NCBI GenBank assembly: GCA_036745875.1
Contig: DAIOFH010000054.1
Location: forward strand, 1-24,915
Direction of reading: 5' to 3'
DNA from: DAIOFH01 sp036745875
GTDB taxonomy: Bacteria > Planctomycetota > SZUA-567
Length of the DNA stretch: 24,915 nucleotides
Below the pieces are notes generated by a model. The model did not search any database. It saw only the letters and a list, made by a program, of their open reading frames with translations, and was not told where the DNA came from. Positions 1 to 6,391 of the stretch are shown here, in pieces. Positions within the stretch are counted from its first letter, which is position 1. Each line of letters opens with the position of its first letter. The position numbers and the translations under genes are program-made.

Positions 1-39
1 TGGCCGCCGGCGTTTTTAATAAATCCACGGCAACCGCCG

Positions 40-669
40 TCATTGACTCACTAGGCGGACGGCCGAGGAAGTGAATTCCCGGATCTTCGCGAACTCGCCA
101 TCCGCAATCATCGTATCTTTCACCATCCAACTGCCACCGCAAGCCACGACTTTTTCAAAAGCGAGATATTCCCGCACGTTCTCAGCAGAAATACCGCCTG
201 TCGGCATAAACATCATCTGCGGGAATGGCGCGGACAAGGCCCTGATTGTCGCAAGGCCGCCGTATTGTTCCGCCGGGAAGAATTTCGCCACCTTCAGGTC
301 GAACTCCAGAAGCCAGAGCAATTCCGATGGCGTGCACACTCCCGGATAAACGGGAATCTTTTTGTCGGCGCAATACGACACCACCTCCCGGCCGAACCCG
401 GCCGAGACGATGAACCGCGCCCCTGCGTCGGTCGCCCGCTTTACCTGGTCAACCGAGACCACGGTTCCGGCACCGAGCAGCATGTCGGGATACCCCCCGC
501 TTATCCGACGAATGGATTCTTCCGCAGCATCGGTACGGAAGGTAATTTCCGCCACCGGCAGCCCTCCCCGTACCAACGCATCGGCAAGGGGTAGCGCATT
601 TTCGGCATCGTCGATTTTCACGACCGGCACTATTTTATGTTTCGAGAGCGCCCTGTTCAAAGCGTCCAT
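40..669 (-). CDS. eda: KDPG/KHG aldolase (2-keto-3-deoxy-6-phosphogluconate aldolase)
   Basis: A cytosolic class I aldolase of 209 residues, close to the usual family length of about 210. The family cleaves 2-keto-3-deoxy-6-phosphogluconate to pyruvate and glyceraldehyde-3-phosphate, the last Entner-Doudoroff step. Visible signatures are Glu41 in the VAEITFRT segment (general base), the GAGTV strand near 66-70, the Schiff-base Lys129 in AKFFPAE, and the phosphate-binding PTGGIS and GGSW segments near the C-terminus. The ATG at 669 has a strong AAGGAAGGA ribosome site just upstream. It lies 15 bases after the stop of the KDG kinase gene, so the two are almost certainly co-transcribed, and the kinase product is this enzyme's substrate. 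The 39 bases downstream to the window edge hold no recognisable terminator. Family assignment is secure. Exact substrate (KDPG, KDPGal or KHG) is inferred from the kinase. Confidence 0.95.
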   Translation of the reverse strand: MDALNRALSKHKIVPVVKIDDAENALPLADALVRGGLPVAEITFRTDAAEESIRRISGGYPDMLLGAGTVVSVDQVKRATDAGARFIVSAGFGREVVSYCADKKIPVYPGVCTPSELLWLLEFDLKVAKFFPAEQYGGLATIRALSAPFPQMMFMPTGGISAENVREYLAFEKVVACGGSWMVKDTMIADGEFAKIREFTSSAVRLVSQ

Positions 670-684
670 CGCAATCCTTCCTTT

Positions 685-1782
685 TTATCTATCGACCCGC
701 GCGCTGCCGCCACCCGCCAGCTTGGCGACCTCGGGCAGCGTCGCCATCGTCGTGTCGCCGGGGGTCGTCATGGCGAGCGCCCCGTGGGCTGCGCCATACT
801 CGATCGCCTGCCGCGCCGATCCCAGCTCCATCATGCCGTAAATAAAGCCGGAGGCAAAGCTGTCGCCGCCGCCGACACGGTCGAAGATTTCGAGACGGTC
901 GCGCCGCGTTGATTCGAAAAACCCGCCTTCGTGCCAGCATATTGCGCTCCAGTCGTTTATGGTAGCGCTGTGGACGGTGCGGAGAGTGGTGGCGACAGCC
1001 TGGAAATTCCCGTATTCCGCCACCGCTTTTCCAATCATCCGCTTGAAGGATTCGACAGGCAGGGAGGCGAGGTTTTCGTCCACGCCATCGATTTCAAAGC
1101 CGAGGCTGGCGGTGAAATCCTCTTCATTGCCGATCATAATGTCGACATAGCGGGCAAGTTCCCGGTTTACCTCGCGGGCGCGTTCCTTGCCGCCGATGGC
1201 TTTCCAGAGGGAAGGCCGGTAATTCAAATCATATGATGTGATTGTTTTGTATTTCTTCGCCGCCTTCAGTGCGACGATGGCGGTTTCAGGCGTTTTTTCG
1301 CCCAGGGCCGCGAATATGCCGCCGGTATGGAAATGCCTGACTCCCGCCTTGCCGAACAGTTCGTCCCAATCGACGGAGTCCGGCGTCATCTGCGACGCAG
1401 CCGTATGTCCCCGGTCCGAGCAGCCCCTGGCCCCGCGAACGCCGAATCCGCGTTCTGTGAAATTAAGGCCGTTCCTCGCCAAAACGCCGATTCCGTCGTA
1501 CGGCACCCAGATAATCCGGCCCACGTCGACGCCGCCCTGGAGAATGAAATCTTCGACCAACCGGCCTACCGGGTTGTCGGCAAGGATGGTGACGACAGCC
1601 GCACGCAGGCCGAAACAGCGGCGCAGGCCGCGGCAGACATTGTACTCTCCGCCTCCTTCCCATGCGGTGAAAGTGCGGGCGGTATGGATTCTTCCCTCGC
1701 CCGGATCGAGGCGAAGCATTACTTCGCCGAGGGAGACGATGTCGTACGCGCACTCCTCGCGCTTGCGGTATTGTATGGCCAT
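685..1782 (-). CDS. kdgK: 2-keto-3-deoxygluconate kinase (PfkB/ribokinase family)
   Basis: A sugar kinase of 365 residues that in this family phosphorylates 2-keto-3-deoxygluconate with ATP to give KDPG. The N-terminal substrate-binding strand carries GGGEYNV near residues 43-49, and the C-terminal PfkB signature with the catalytic Asp and anion hole is DRVGGGDSFASG. I chose the ATG at 1782 because AAGG lies six bases upstream. An in-frame TTG at 1830 would add 16 residues with no family resemblance. The gene follows the amidohydrolase gene with a 49-base gap and precedes eda, fitting a KDG to KDPG to pyruvate plus GAP branch. It is slightly longer than typical KdgK (about 310-340), mostly from inserts in the middle. 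A different PfkB 2-keto-3-deoxy sugar kinase is possible, but pairing with eda favours KDG. Confidence 0.88.
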   Translation of the reverse strand: MAIQYRKREECAYDIVSLGEVMLRLDPGEGRIHTARTFTAWEGGGEYNVCRGLRRCFGLRAAVVTILADNPVGRLVEDFILQGGVDVGRIIWVPYDGIGVLARNGLNFTERGFGVRGARGCSDRGHTAASQMTPDSVDWDELFGKAGVRHFHTGGIFAALGEKTPETAIVALKAAKKYKTITSYDLNYRPSLWKAIGGKERAREVNRELARYVDIMIGNEEDFTASLGFEIDGVDENLASLPVESFKRMIGKAVAEYGNFQAVATTLRTVHSATINDWSAICWHEGGFFESTRRDRLEIFDRVGGGDSFASGFIYGMMELGSARQAIEYGAAHGALAMTTPGDTTMATLPEVAKLAGGGSARVDR

Positions 1783-1831
1783 AGTGAACCTTATGAAGTT
1801 TTGTGAATGAAGATTTACTCCCGGGGGCAAA

Positions 1832-2749
1832 TCAGGAATCCACCCGCCTGAATAATTCCACCGCGTTTTCCCCCATGATTCTTTCCTTGTCGCTGCTGGA
1901 TAGAAAATCGGCGTGCAATACTATCATGTCCATCATCTGGCGATAGGTATATCTATTGAGGGTCGTAGGGGCGTCACTGCCCCATAGCAGCTTGTGCGCG
2001 CCAACCACGGAGAAAGCGTTCTTAATCAGCCCAAGCGCCCTCGGGCAGGAATATTCCTCCCCCATGACTTGCGCGACGGAGGAAATGCCCAGGAATACAT
2101 TGTCTTTTTTGCCAAGCTTGACGATATCTTCCCACTTTGTACGCGGCGTGCCCTCAGTGTAGTAACCGAGGTGTTCGATCACGAAGGGAGTATCGGCAAA
2201 AGCCTCTGCCATGTTGCGTAGCCCTTCCGGGGAATATGCCTGCCCGTTGTGATCGCCTATATCGATGATCACTGAAAGACTGTTGGATTGCGCGACGTCA
2301 ATGAGCGGATACAGGCTTTCATAGCTGAAATTCTTCAGATTGTGAATTCCCAACCATCCCCAGGTTTGGCTCAGCTCCAGCTTTAGGGCGAAAAAACCTT
2401 TCTTTCGCCCGTATGTTTCAATTATGCCTGCCGCATCGGACGCAAAAGGATCCACTTGCACAACCCCGTAGTACGTTCCCCGGTTGGACGACACGGCACG
2501 ATCGGTTTCTTCATTAATGATCCCAATCGTCGGATTTTGCAGCAGCAATGCTTTTTGGACGCCATGCCGCTGCAGCAGTTCGCGCATATTCGGTAGCGGA
2601 AATGCCGTTTCGTTGCCGAAAGGCGGAATGAATGCCTTCGTTTCCCCGGCATTCCTCACTCTTCCGTAAAAATCCGAATAGACCGGCCCATATTGGTTGC
2701 GACCGGATACTTTTGAAAAAAAATGTATGTGGAAATCTACGATATTCAT
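1832..2749 (-). CDS. Amidohydrolase-2 family metal-dependent hydrolase, possible sugar-acid lactonase
   Basis: A TIM-barrel hydrolase of 305 residues in the amidohydrolase-related group (Amidohydro_2). The metal-binding HxH is at residues 7-9 in the DFHIHF start, a further His is at 193 in VIEHLGYY, and the catalytic/metal Asp is 259 in LLWGSDAP. Family members hydrolyse lactones of sugar acids (for example L-fucono- or L-rhamnono-lactonases), decarboxylate, or cleave other ring bonds. Lying between a dehydrogenase and a KDG kinase, a lactonase opening the product of a sugar dehydrogenase is the best guess. That function is inferred from context only. The ATG at 2749 is three bases after the SDR stop codon, indicating translational coupling. 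There is no signal peptide, so it acts in the cytoplasm. Confidence 0.8.
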   Translation of the reverse strand: MNIVDFHIHFFSKVSGRNQYGPVYSDFYGRVRNAGETKAFIPPFGNETAFPLPNMRELLQRHGVQKALLLQNPTIGIINEETDRAVSSNRGTYYGVVQVDPFASDAAGIIETYGRKKGFFALKLELSQTWGWLGIHNLKNFSYESLYPLIDVAQSNSLSVIIDIGDHNGQAYSPEGLRNMAEAFADTPFVIEHLGYYTEGTPRTKWEDIVKLGKKDNVFLGISSVAQVMGEEYSCPRALGLIKNAFSVVGAHKLLWGSDAPTTLNRYTYRQMMDMIVLHADFLSSSDKERIMGENAVELFRRVDS

Positions 2750-2752
2750 ATT

Positions 2753-3547
2753 TCAGTCCATAATAAAACCGCCGGTCACATTGAGCGCCTGCCCCGTCAT
2801 GGCGCTGCTTCCCTCACCGGCGAGGAACATAACCGTGCTCGCGACTTCCCCCGGATGAATAAAACGCCCCAGCGGCACATTCATCCAGTCTTTTTTCATT
2901 TCGGTAAGATCCCGATTTTCCGCCTTGCTGTGCATTTCCAGCAACTGCTCGACGCGCTCGCCCTCAATTGGACCTGGACAAACGGCATTGACGCGTATGC
3001 CGTCCTTCGCAAGCTCCAGCGCCAAGGTTTGGGTCAGCCCCAATAGAGCCCATTTGCTGCAGCAATAATCGGCCCGATAGGCAATGCCTCTCTTGGCGAC
3101 GTTGCTGGCGATGTTTACGATTTTTGCGCTTCCAGCGGCGCGCAGAAGCGGGATGATCTCCCGCGTCACCAGCATTGTACCGGTAAGGTTCGTCGAGACG
3201 GTCCTTGTCCAATCCTCGAGACGCATATGTTCCACCAGTTGCGCCTTGCCGTTGAAGCCGGCGTTATTGACCAGGATGTCCACTTTGCCGTCAAAGCGGC
3301 TTTTCACCGACTTCGCCATTTCGACAACCGTGCCCTCATCTCGAATATCGCAGGGGATATAGTGGGCAGATACGGGATTGGTTCCGATCTTCGCAATCGT
3401 TTCCAGCGTTTCCCCGGGCTCCTGGTAATCGACGAGGATAAGCCTTGCTCCCCTTTTTGCAAACTCCTCCGCGATCACCCGCCCAACGCCTTCCGCCGCG
3501 CCGGTAATCAATACCGCTTGTCTTTGAACATATGCTATCCTCCGCAT
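2753..3547 (-). CDS. Short-chain dehydrogenase/reductase, probable 5' frameshift
   Basis: A classical SDR oxidoreductase. Numbered from the ATG at 3547, the dinucleotide-binding TGAAEGVG is at 15-22, NNAG at 94-97, and the catalytic Ser148 / Tyr161 / Lys165 lie in NIASN and YCCSK. The C-terminus GQALNVTGGFIMD is typical of the family. It probably oxidises or reduces a sugar or sugar acid (compare 2-keto-3-deoxygluconate or gluconate 5-dehydrogenases). The 5' end is odd. A textbook Shine-Dalgarno GGAGG (3543-3539) sits seven bases before an ATG at 3531 that would read MFKDK, the normal SDR start, but that frame stops after seven codons. Inserting one base near 3511-3520 would give MFKDKAVLITGAAEG and a 259-residue protein. 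As sequenced, translation must begin at 3547 (ATG, weak GAAGAA site) or at a TTG at 3595 overlapping the previous gene. Family certain; start uncertain. Confidence 0.85.
   Translation of the reverse strand: MRRIAYVQRQAVLITGAAEGVGRVIAEEFAKRGARLILVDYQEPGETLETIAKIGTNPVSAHYIPCDIRDEGTVVEMAKSVKSRFDGKVDILVNNAGFNGKAQLVEHMRLEDWTRTVSTNLTGTMLVTREIIPLLRAAGSAKIVNIASNVAKRGIAYRADYCCSKWALLGLTQTLALELAKDGIRVNAVCPGPIEGERVEQLLEMHSKAENRDLTEMKKDWMNVPLGRFIHPGEVASTVMFLAGEGSSAMTGQALNVTGGFIMD
3529..3543 (-). promoter_or_regulatory. Strong Shine-Dalgarno plus out-of-frame ATG inside the SDR gene
   Basis: On the minus strand GGAGG (3543-3539) is followed after seven bases by ATG (3531-3529) and the codons for MFKDKRY and then TGA. 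The peptide MFKDK followed by a hydrophobic strand and TGxxxGxG is the standard SDR opening, and the strand and motif are present immediately downstream in another frame. This marks the original start of the SDR gene and exposes a single-base loss (or a sequencing error) between 3511 and 3520. Confidence 0.65.
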
Positions 3548-3572
3548 TTCTTCGAGCAGCCGCCCCACAGGT

Positions 3573-4946
3573 TCATTGCGCCACGAATTTTCCAATGGCG
3601 TTACAAATGACGACGGCTTTCCCCGTTGTCATTTCCTCATAGCAATTGTACATATTGTCCGTCCCAATCCCACTTTCCTTGCGCGGCATATACGGCACAT
3701 TTCCCGGACGGAAGCAGGAGCTTCCATTGATCACCACGCCGCCCACCTCCAACTCGTCGGCCAGGCGCAGCGCCTTTGAAACATCCCTGCTGTACACCGC
3801 TGCCTGGAGCCCGTAGCGGGAATCGTTGGCGATCAGGAGGCCTTCCTCCTCGTCTTTGCAGGAAATCAATGTCACAACCGGGCCAAAGCATTCTTCACCA
3901 TAAAGCTCCATGCCCTTTTTTATGCCTGAAATGACGGTGGGCGCAATAAAATTGCCTTGCGTCCGCCCACCGCAGTGCAAAACCGCGCCTTTGCCGACGG
4001 CATCCTCCAGCATTTCCTGGATTCTTCGGGCGGCTTTTTCGTGAATCACCGGACCCACATCCACCGAGGGGTCTTTGGGATCGCCTACCTTGAGAGATTG
4101 GGCGATAGCCACGCATTTGGCAACCAAATCGGCCTGGACCGCCTCCTCCACGATAATCCTTTTGTCAGCGACGCAAGCCTGGCCGTTCCCAACGGTAAAT
4201 CTACCTTTTATCAAATCGGAGGCAACCAAATCCAGGTCCGCATCTTTACACACGATGACAGGATCGTTGCCGCCCAGTTCCAGCGAAAGATGTTTCAAGA
4301 ACTTGGCGGAACGCTCCATAATGGTTTTCCCCACGGCGCTGCTGCCGGTGAAGGTGATCACCGGGACATCCGGGTCCTCGACCAGGGCATTTCCCGCTTC
4401 GTGTCCGTAGCCGGTTATGAGATGGAAAACCTCCTTTGGCGCTCCCGCCTCCAGGAACAGTTCCCCCACTTTCAGGCACGCCAGCGGGCAGTCCTCGGAA
4501 AGCTTCAGGATAACAGAGTTGCCCGCGCACAAAGCGCCGCCAAGCTTATACGCCATCATTTCAAGGGGGAAATTAAACGGAATTATCCCGCCCACGACCC
4601 CGCGCGGCTGGCGATACACCATGGCCATCTGCCCCGCGCAGCCCTTCATGGCGTCCATCGGATAGGTAAGCCCCTGGGGATCTTTCGCCCTGTCGGCCAG
4701 GGTGCGGATAATCTCAGCCGTTTTACTGATTTCGAAATCCGCCCAGTAACAGGATTTTGCATTCTCCTCAATCAGGATAGAACGGATTTCATCGTGATGC
4801 GCATCGATCTTGTCGGCGCAGCGCGTCAGGTATTCCCAGCGCTTCTGGGCGGGAATTCTCCGGTTGATCTCATATCCCTTCAAGGCCGCCTTTACGGCAT
4901 TTTGCACATCCTGCTTCTTTGCCCGCGGGACTGAATCAATTTTCAC
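3573..4946 (-). CDS. NAD(P)-dependent aldehyde dehydrogenase, 5'-truncated
   Basis: An aldehyde dehydrogenase-superfamily enzyme oxidising an aldehyde to an acid. Numbered from the GTG at 4946, Asn125 (PFNFP), general base Glu223 (LELGG) and nucleophile Cys258 (GNGQACVA) are all present, with the nucleotide-binding FTGSSAVGK at 199-207. It has 457 residues against about 475-490 for the family. The GTG at 4946 is unlikely to be the real start. No ribosome site precedes it, and family-like sequence continues upstream in frame as FTIDILNPSTG (about 4979-4947), the standard NPaTG strand. No ATG, GTG or TTG lies in that extension before it runs into the oppositely oriented permease gene. So the true N-terminus (roughly 20 or more residues), ribosome site and promoter are missing. 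It heads the minus-strand operon and its stop lies 30 bases before the SDR's Shine-Dalgarno. Substrate unknown, possibly an aldehyde from sugar or sugar-acid breakdown. Confidence 0.85.
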   Translation of the reverse strand: MKIDSVPRAKKQDVQNAVKAALKGYEINRRIPAQKRWEYLTRCADKIDAHHDEIRSILIEENAKSCYWADFEISKTAEIIRTLADRAKDPQGLTYPMDAMKGCAGQMAMVYRQPRGVVGGIIPFNFPLEMMAYKLGGALCAGNSVILKLSEDCPLACLKVGELFLEAGAPKEVFHLITGYGHEAGNALVEDPDVPVITFTGSSAVGKTIMERSAKFLKHLSLELGGNDPVIVCKDADLDLVASDLIKGRFTVGNGQACVADKRIIVEEAVQADLVAKCVAIAQSLKVGDPKDPSVDVGPVIHEKAARRIQEMLEDAVGKGAVLHCGGRTQGNFIAPTVISGIKKGMELYGEECFGPVVTLISCKDEEEGLLIANDSRYGLQAAVYSRDVSKALRLADELEVGGVVINGSSCFRPGNVPYMPRKESGIGTDNMYNCYEEMTTGKAVVICNAIGKFVAQ

Positions 4947-4969
4947 GCCGGTGGACGGGTTAAGGATAT

Positions 4970-4995
4970 CGATAGTGAATCCGCAAGTTTCAGTA
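4970..4995. other. Head-to-head junction of two 5'-truncated genes
   Basis: Minus-strand reading from about 4979 downward gives aldehyde-dehydrogenase-like residues (FTIDILNPSTG). Plus-strand reading from about 4986 upward gives permease-like residues (SFSTGFWGIMLGWLIG) in the frame of the downstream transporter. The two coding sequences therefore meet within about ten bases, with no intergenic DNA, no promoter and no start codon for either. The DNA to the right of the junction is visibly more AT-rich than that on the left. This looks like a deletion or rearrangement breakpoint, or an assembly misjoin. Confidence 0.65.
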
Positions 4996-5012
4996 CGGGC
5001 TTTTGGGGTATC

Positions 5013-6143
5013 ATGCTCGGGTGGTTGATCGGTTCCATTATCGTGGCATTGACAACATATATAACCTATAAAACGGGAACCACCAAGGATTTGGTTTGGC
5101 GAGAGATGTTCGGACGATCCGGCAGCAGAATCTGTTCATTCCTCATGGCATTCTGCATGGGCTTTTGGGCATGCTACGATCTCTTTAATGGAGGGCAGGC
5201 TTTATACAACCTGATGCCGGATAACACGATGCTTAAAAACATCGGTTTTTGTGTTGCCATATTCGTCCTTTTGGTGCTTACCATTATCGGCGGAGTTTCT
5301 GGGGTTACCGGTGTGAAATGGATTTCGGTATTAACAGTACCGGTTGCCCTCGTATTATTCATTATCATCTATATCGCATCATACAACAGCGCAGGCGGCT
5401 TGACGGGATTGATGGAATACACCCCTGCAGCAGAAACAATGGGTTTGGGAGCGGTTGCTCACAACATGGTGGGTATGTGGCTGGCGGGCTTCCTGGGAAT
5501 TATGGACTTGGGCACAGCGGCTAAAAACGGGAAATCCGTAATCATAGCGTCTATTTTCGGAGTGGCGTTCATCATGCTTTGTTACATGGCCGGCCAGGTA
5601 GGTTTCATTGGAACAGGCATGAAAACATTGGGCGACATTTGCGCTTCACTCGGCGGGGCGATTTTCTTCACAGGGAATCTTTTTGTAATATTCGCACAGG
5701 GAAATACAACGCCTGCCTGCAACTTCTTCTACAGCAATTCATTCGCCCATGCCTTCAACCTTAACTCAAGAAAGGTTATTGCAATTGTAGTTCCTATTCT
5801 AGCCGCGGTTTTGGCATTTGTGATCATGTATGGCCCCGGTGTTAACTTTATAAATAACATCACCGCTACTGTAAGCGTCTTAATGGGCCCGCTCATTGCT
5901 GTTACCATTGCTGAATACCACTTTGTTTCAAGGGATAAGTTTAAAATTGAATCGCTGGAAAAAACACCGGCACTTAGGCCGACGGCAGTTATCTGCTTGG
6001 TTGTGGGACTTATCATTTCGTTTTCGCTAAGAATGATTCCGGCCATATCGATTCCATCTTTCATAGTCATCATTGTAACGGGATTGTTGTATGTTTTCTT
6101 GAAGCGTGGACTCAAGCTGGATTCAAGATTTTTACAGAACTAA
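5013..6143 (+). CDS. NCS1-family (cytosine/purine permease, CodB-like) transporter, 5'-truncated
   Basis: An integral inner-membrane transporter of 376 residues made almost wholly of hydrophobic helices. The YKTGTT segment after the first helix and the following FGRSGS match the GAKTGL and FGVKGS segments of CodB-type nucleobase:cation symporters, and GNTTPACNFFYSNSFA matches the conserved NDNALYASGLGFA region. Compared with CodB (about 420 residues) the N-terminal tail and first helix, some 45-50 residues, are absent. In-frame homology runs slightly upstream of the ATG at 5013 (SFSTGFWGI), so that ATG is an internal Met. Only a weak GGGG lies upstream of it. Substrate is likely a nucleobase or related heterocycle, unlike the sugar genes on either side. 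The GC content is lower than in the flanking genes. Probably non-functional as it stands because helix 1 is missing. Confidence 0.75.
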   Translation: MLGWLIGSIIVALTTYITYKTGTTKDLVWREMFGRSGSRICSFLMAFCMGFWACYDLFNGGQALYNLMPDNTMLKNIGFCVAIFVLLVLTIIGGVSGVTGVKWISVLTVPVALVLFIIIYIASYNSAGGLTGLMEYTPAAETMGLGAVAHNMVGMWLAGFLGIMDLGTAAKNGKSVIIASIFGVAFIMLCYMAGQVGFIGTGMKTLGDICASLGGAIFFTGNLFVIFAQGNTTPACNFFYSNSFAHAFNLNSRKVIAIVVPILAAVLAFVIMYGPGVNFINNITATVSVLMGPLIAVTIAEYHFVSRDKFKIESLEKTPALRPTAVICLVVGLIISFSLRMIPAISIPSFIVIIVTGLLYVFLKRGLKLDSRFLQN

Positions 6144-6202
6144 TTCCGGAGAAGCATTTGTTCTAGATAACTCCATGAACGCCGCAATTGATCCATGAGT
6201 TT

Positions 6203-6238
6203 AAAAAAAAGCCCTTCGGCATCATCGCCGAAGGGCTT
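6203..6238 (-). terminator. Rho-independent terminator of the Dha-type kinase gene
   Basis: A perfect 12-bp stem, AAGCCCTTCGGC (6209-6220) and GCCGAAGGGCTT (6227-6238), closes a six-base loop. On the minus strand it is followed directly by a run of eight T (6210-6203). It lies about 150 bases past the kinase stop and is well formed only for minus-strand transcription. The same hairpin with weak T content could also slow plus-strand transcripts leaving the permease gene. Confidence 0.85.
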
Positions 6239-6391
6239 CATTCTAAAGTGGTACCGAGAGTGTGGCTCAACCCCCATAACCTTTGAAAAATAATTTACAA
6301 GAATCGGACGTTTTTGGACAAACAATGAACAAGACTGTTGCGATTCCGGACTTTATCCCGACGCCGCCAAATCGATAGATAAGCCCGGATG

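Noticed and set aside
1783..1830. Upstream TTG start for the KDG kinase
   Set aside because: The extra 16 residues match nothing in the family, and the ATG at 1782 has a proper ribosome site.
3957..4934. Long open frame (325 codons) on the plus strand opposite the aldehyde dehydrogenase
   Set aside because: The minus strand has all aldehyde dehydrogenase catalytic motifs. The antisense frame has no family character and is explained by codon bias.
6245..6258. AAAGTGGTACCGAG resembling the T-box AGGGTGGNACCGCG motif
   Set aside because: Several core positions differ, no stem I or antiterminator is evident, and no plus-strand synthetase or amino-acid gene follows.
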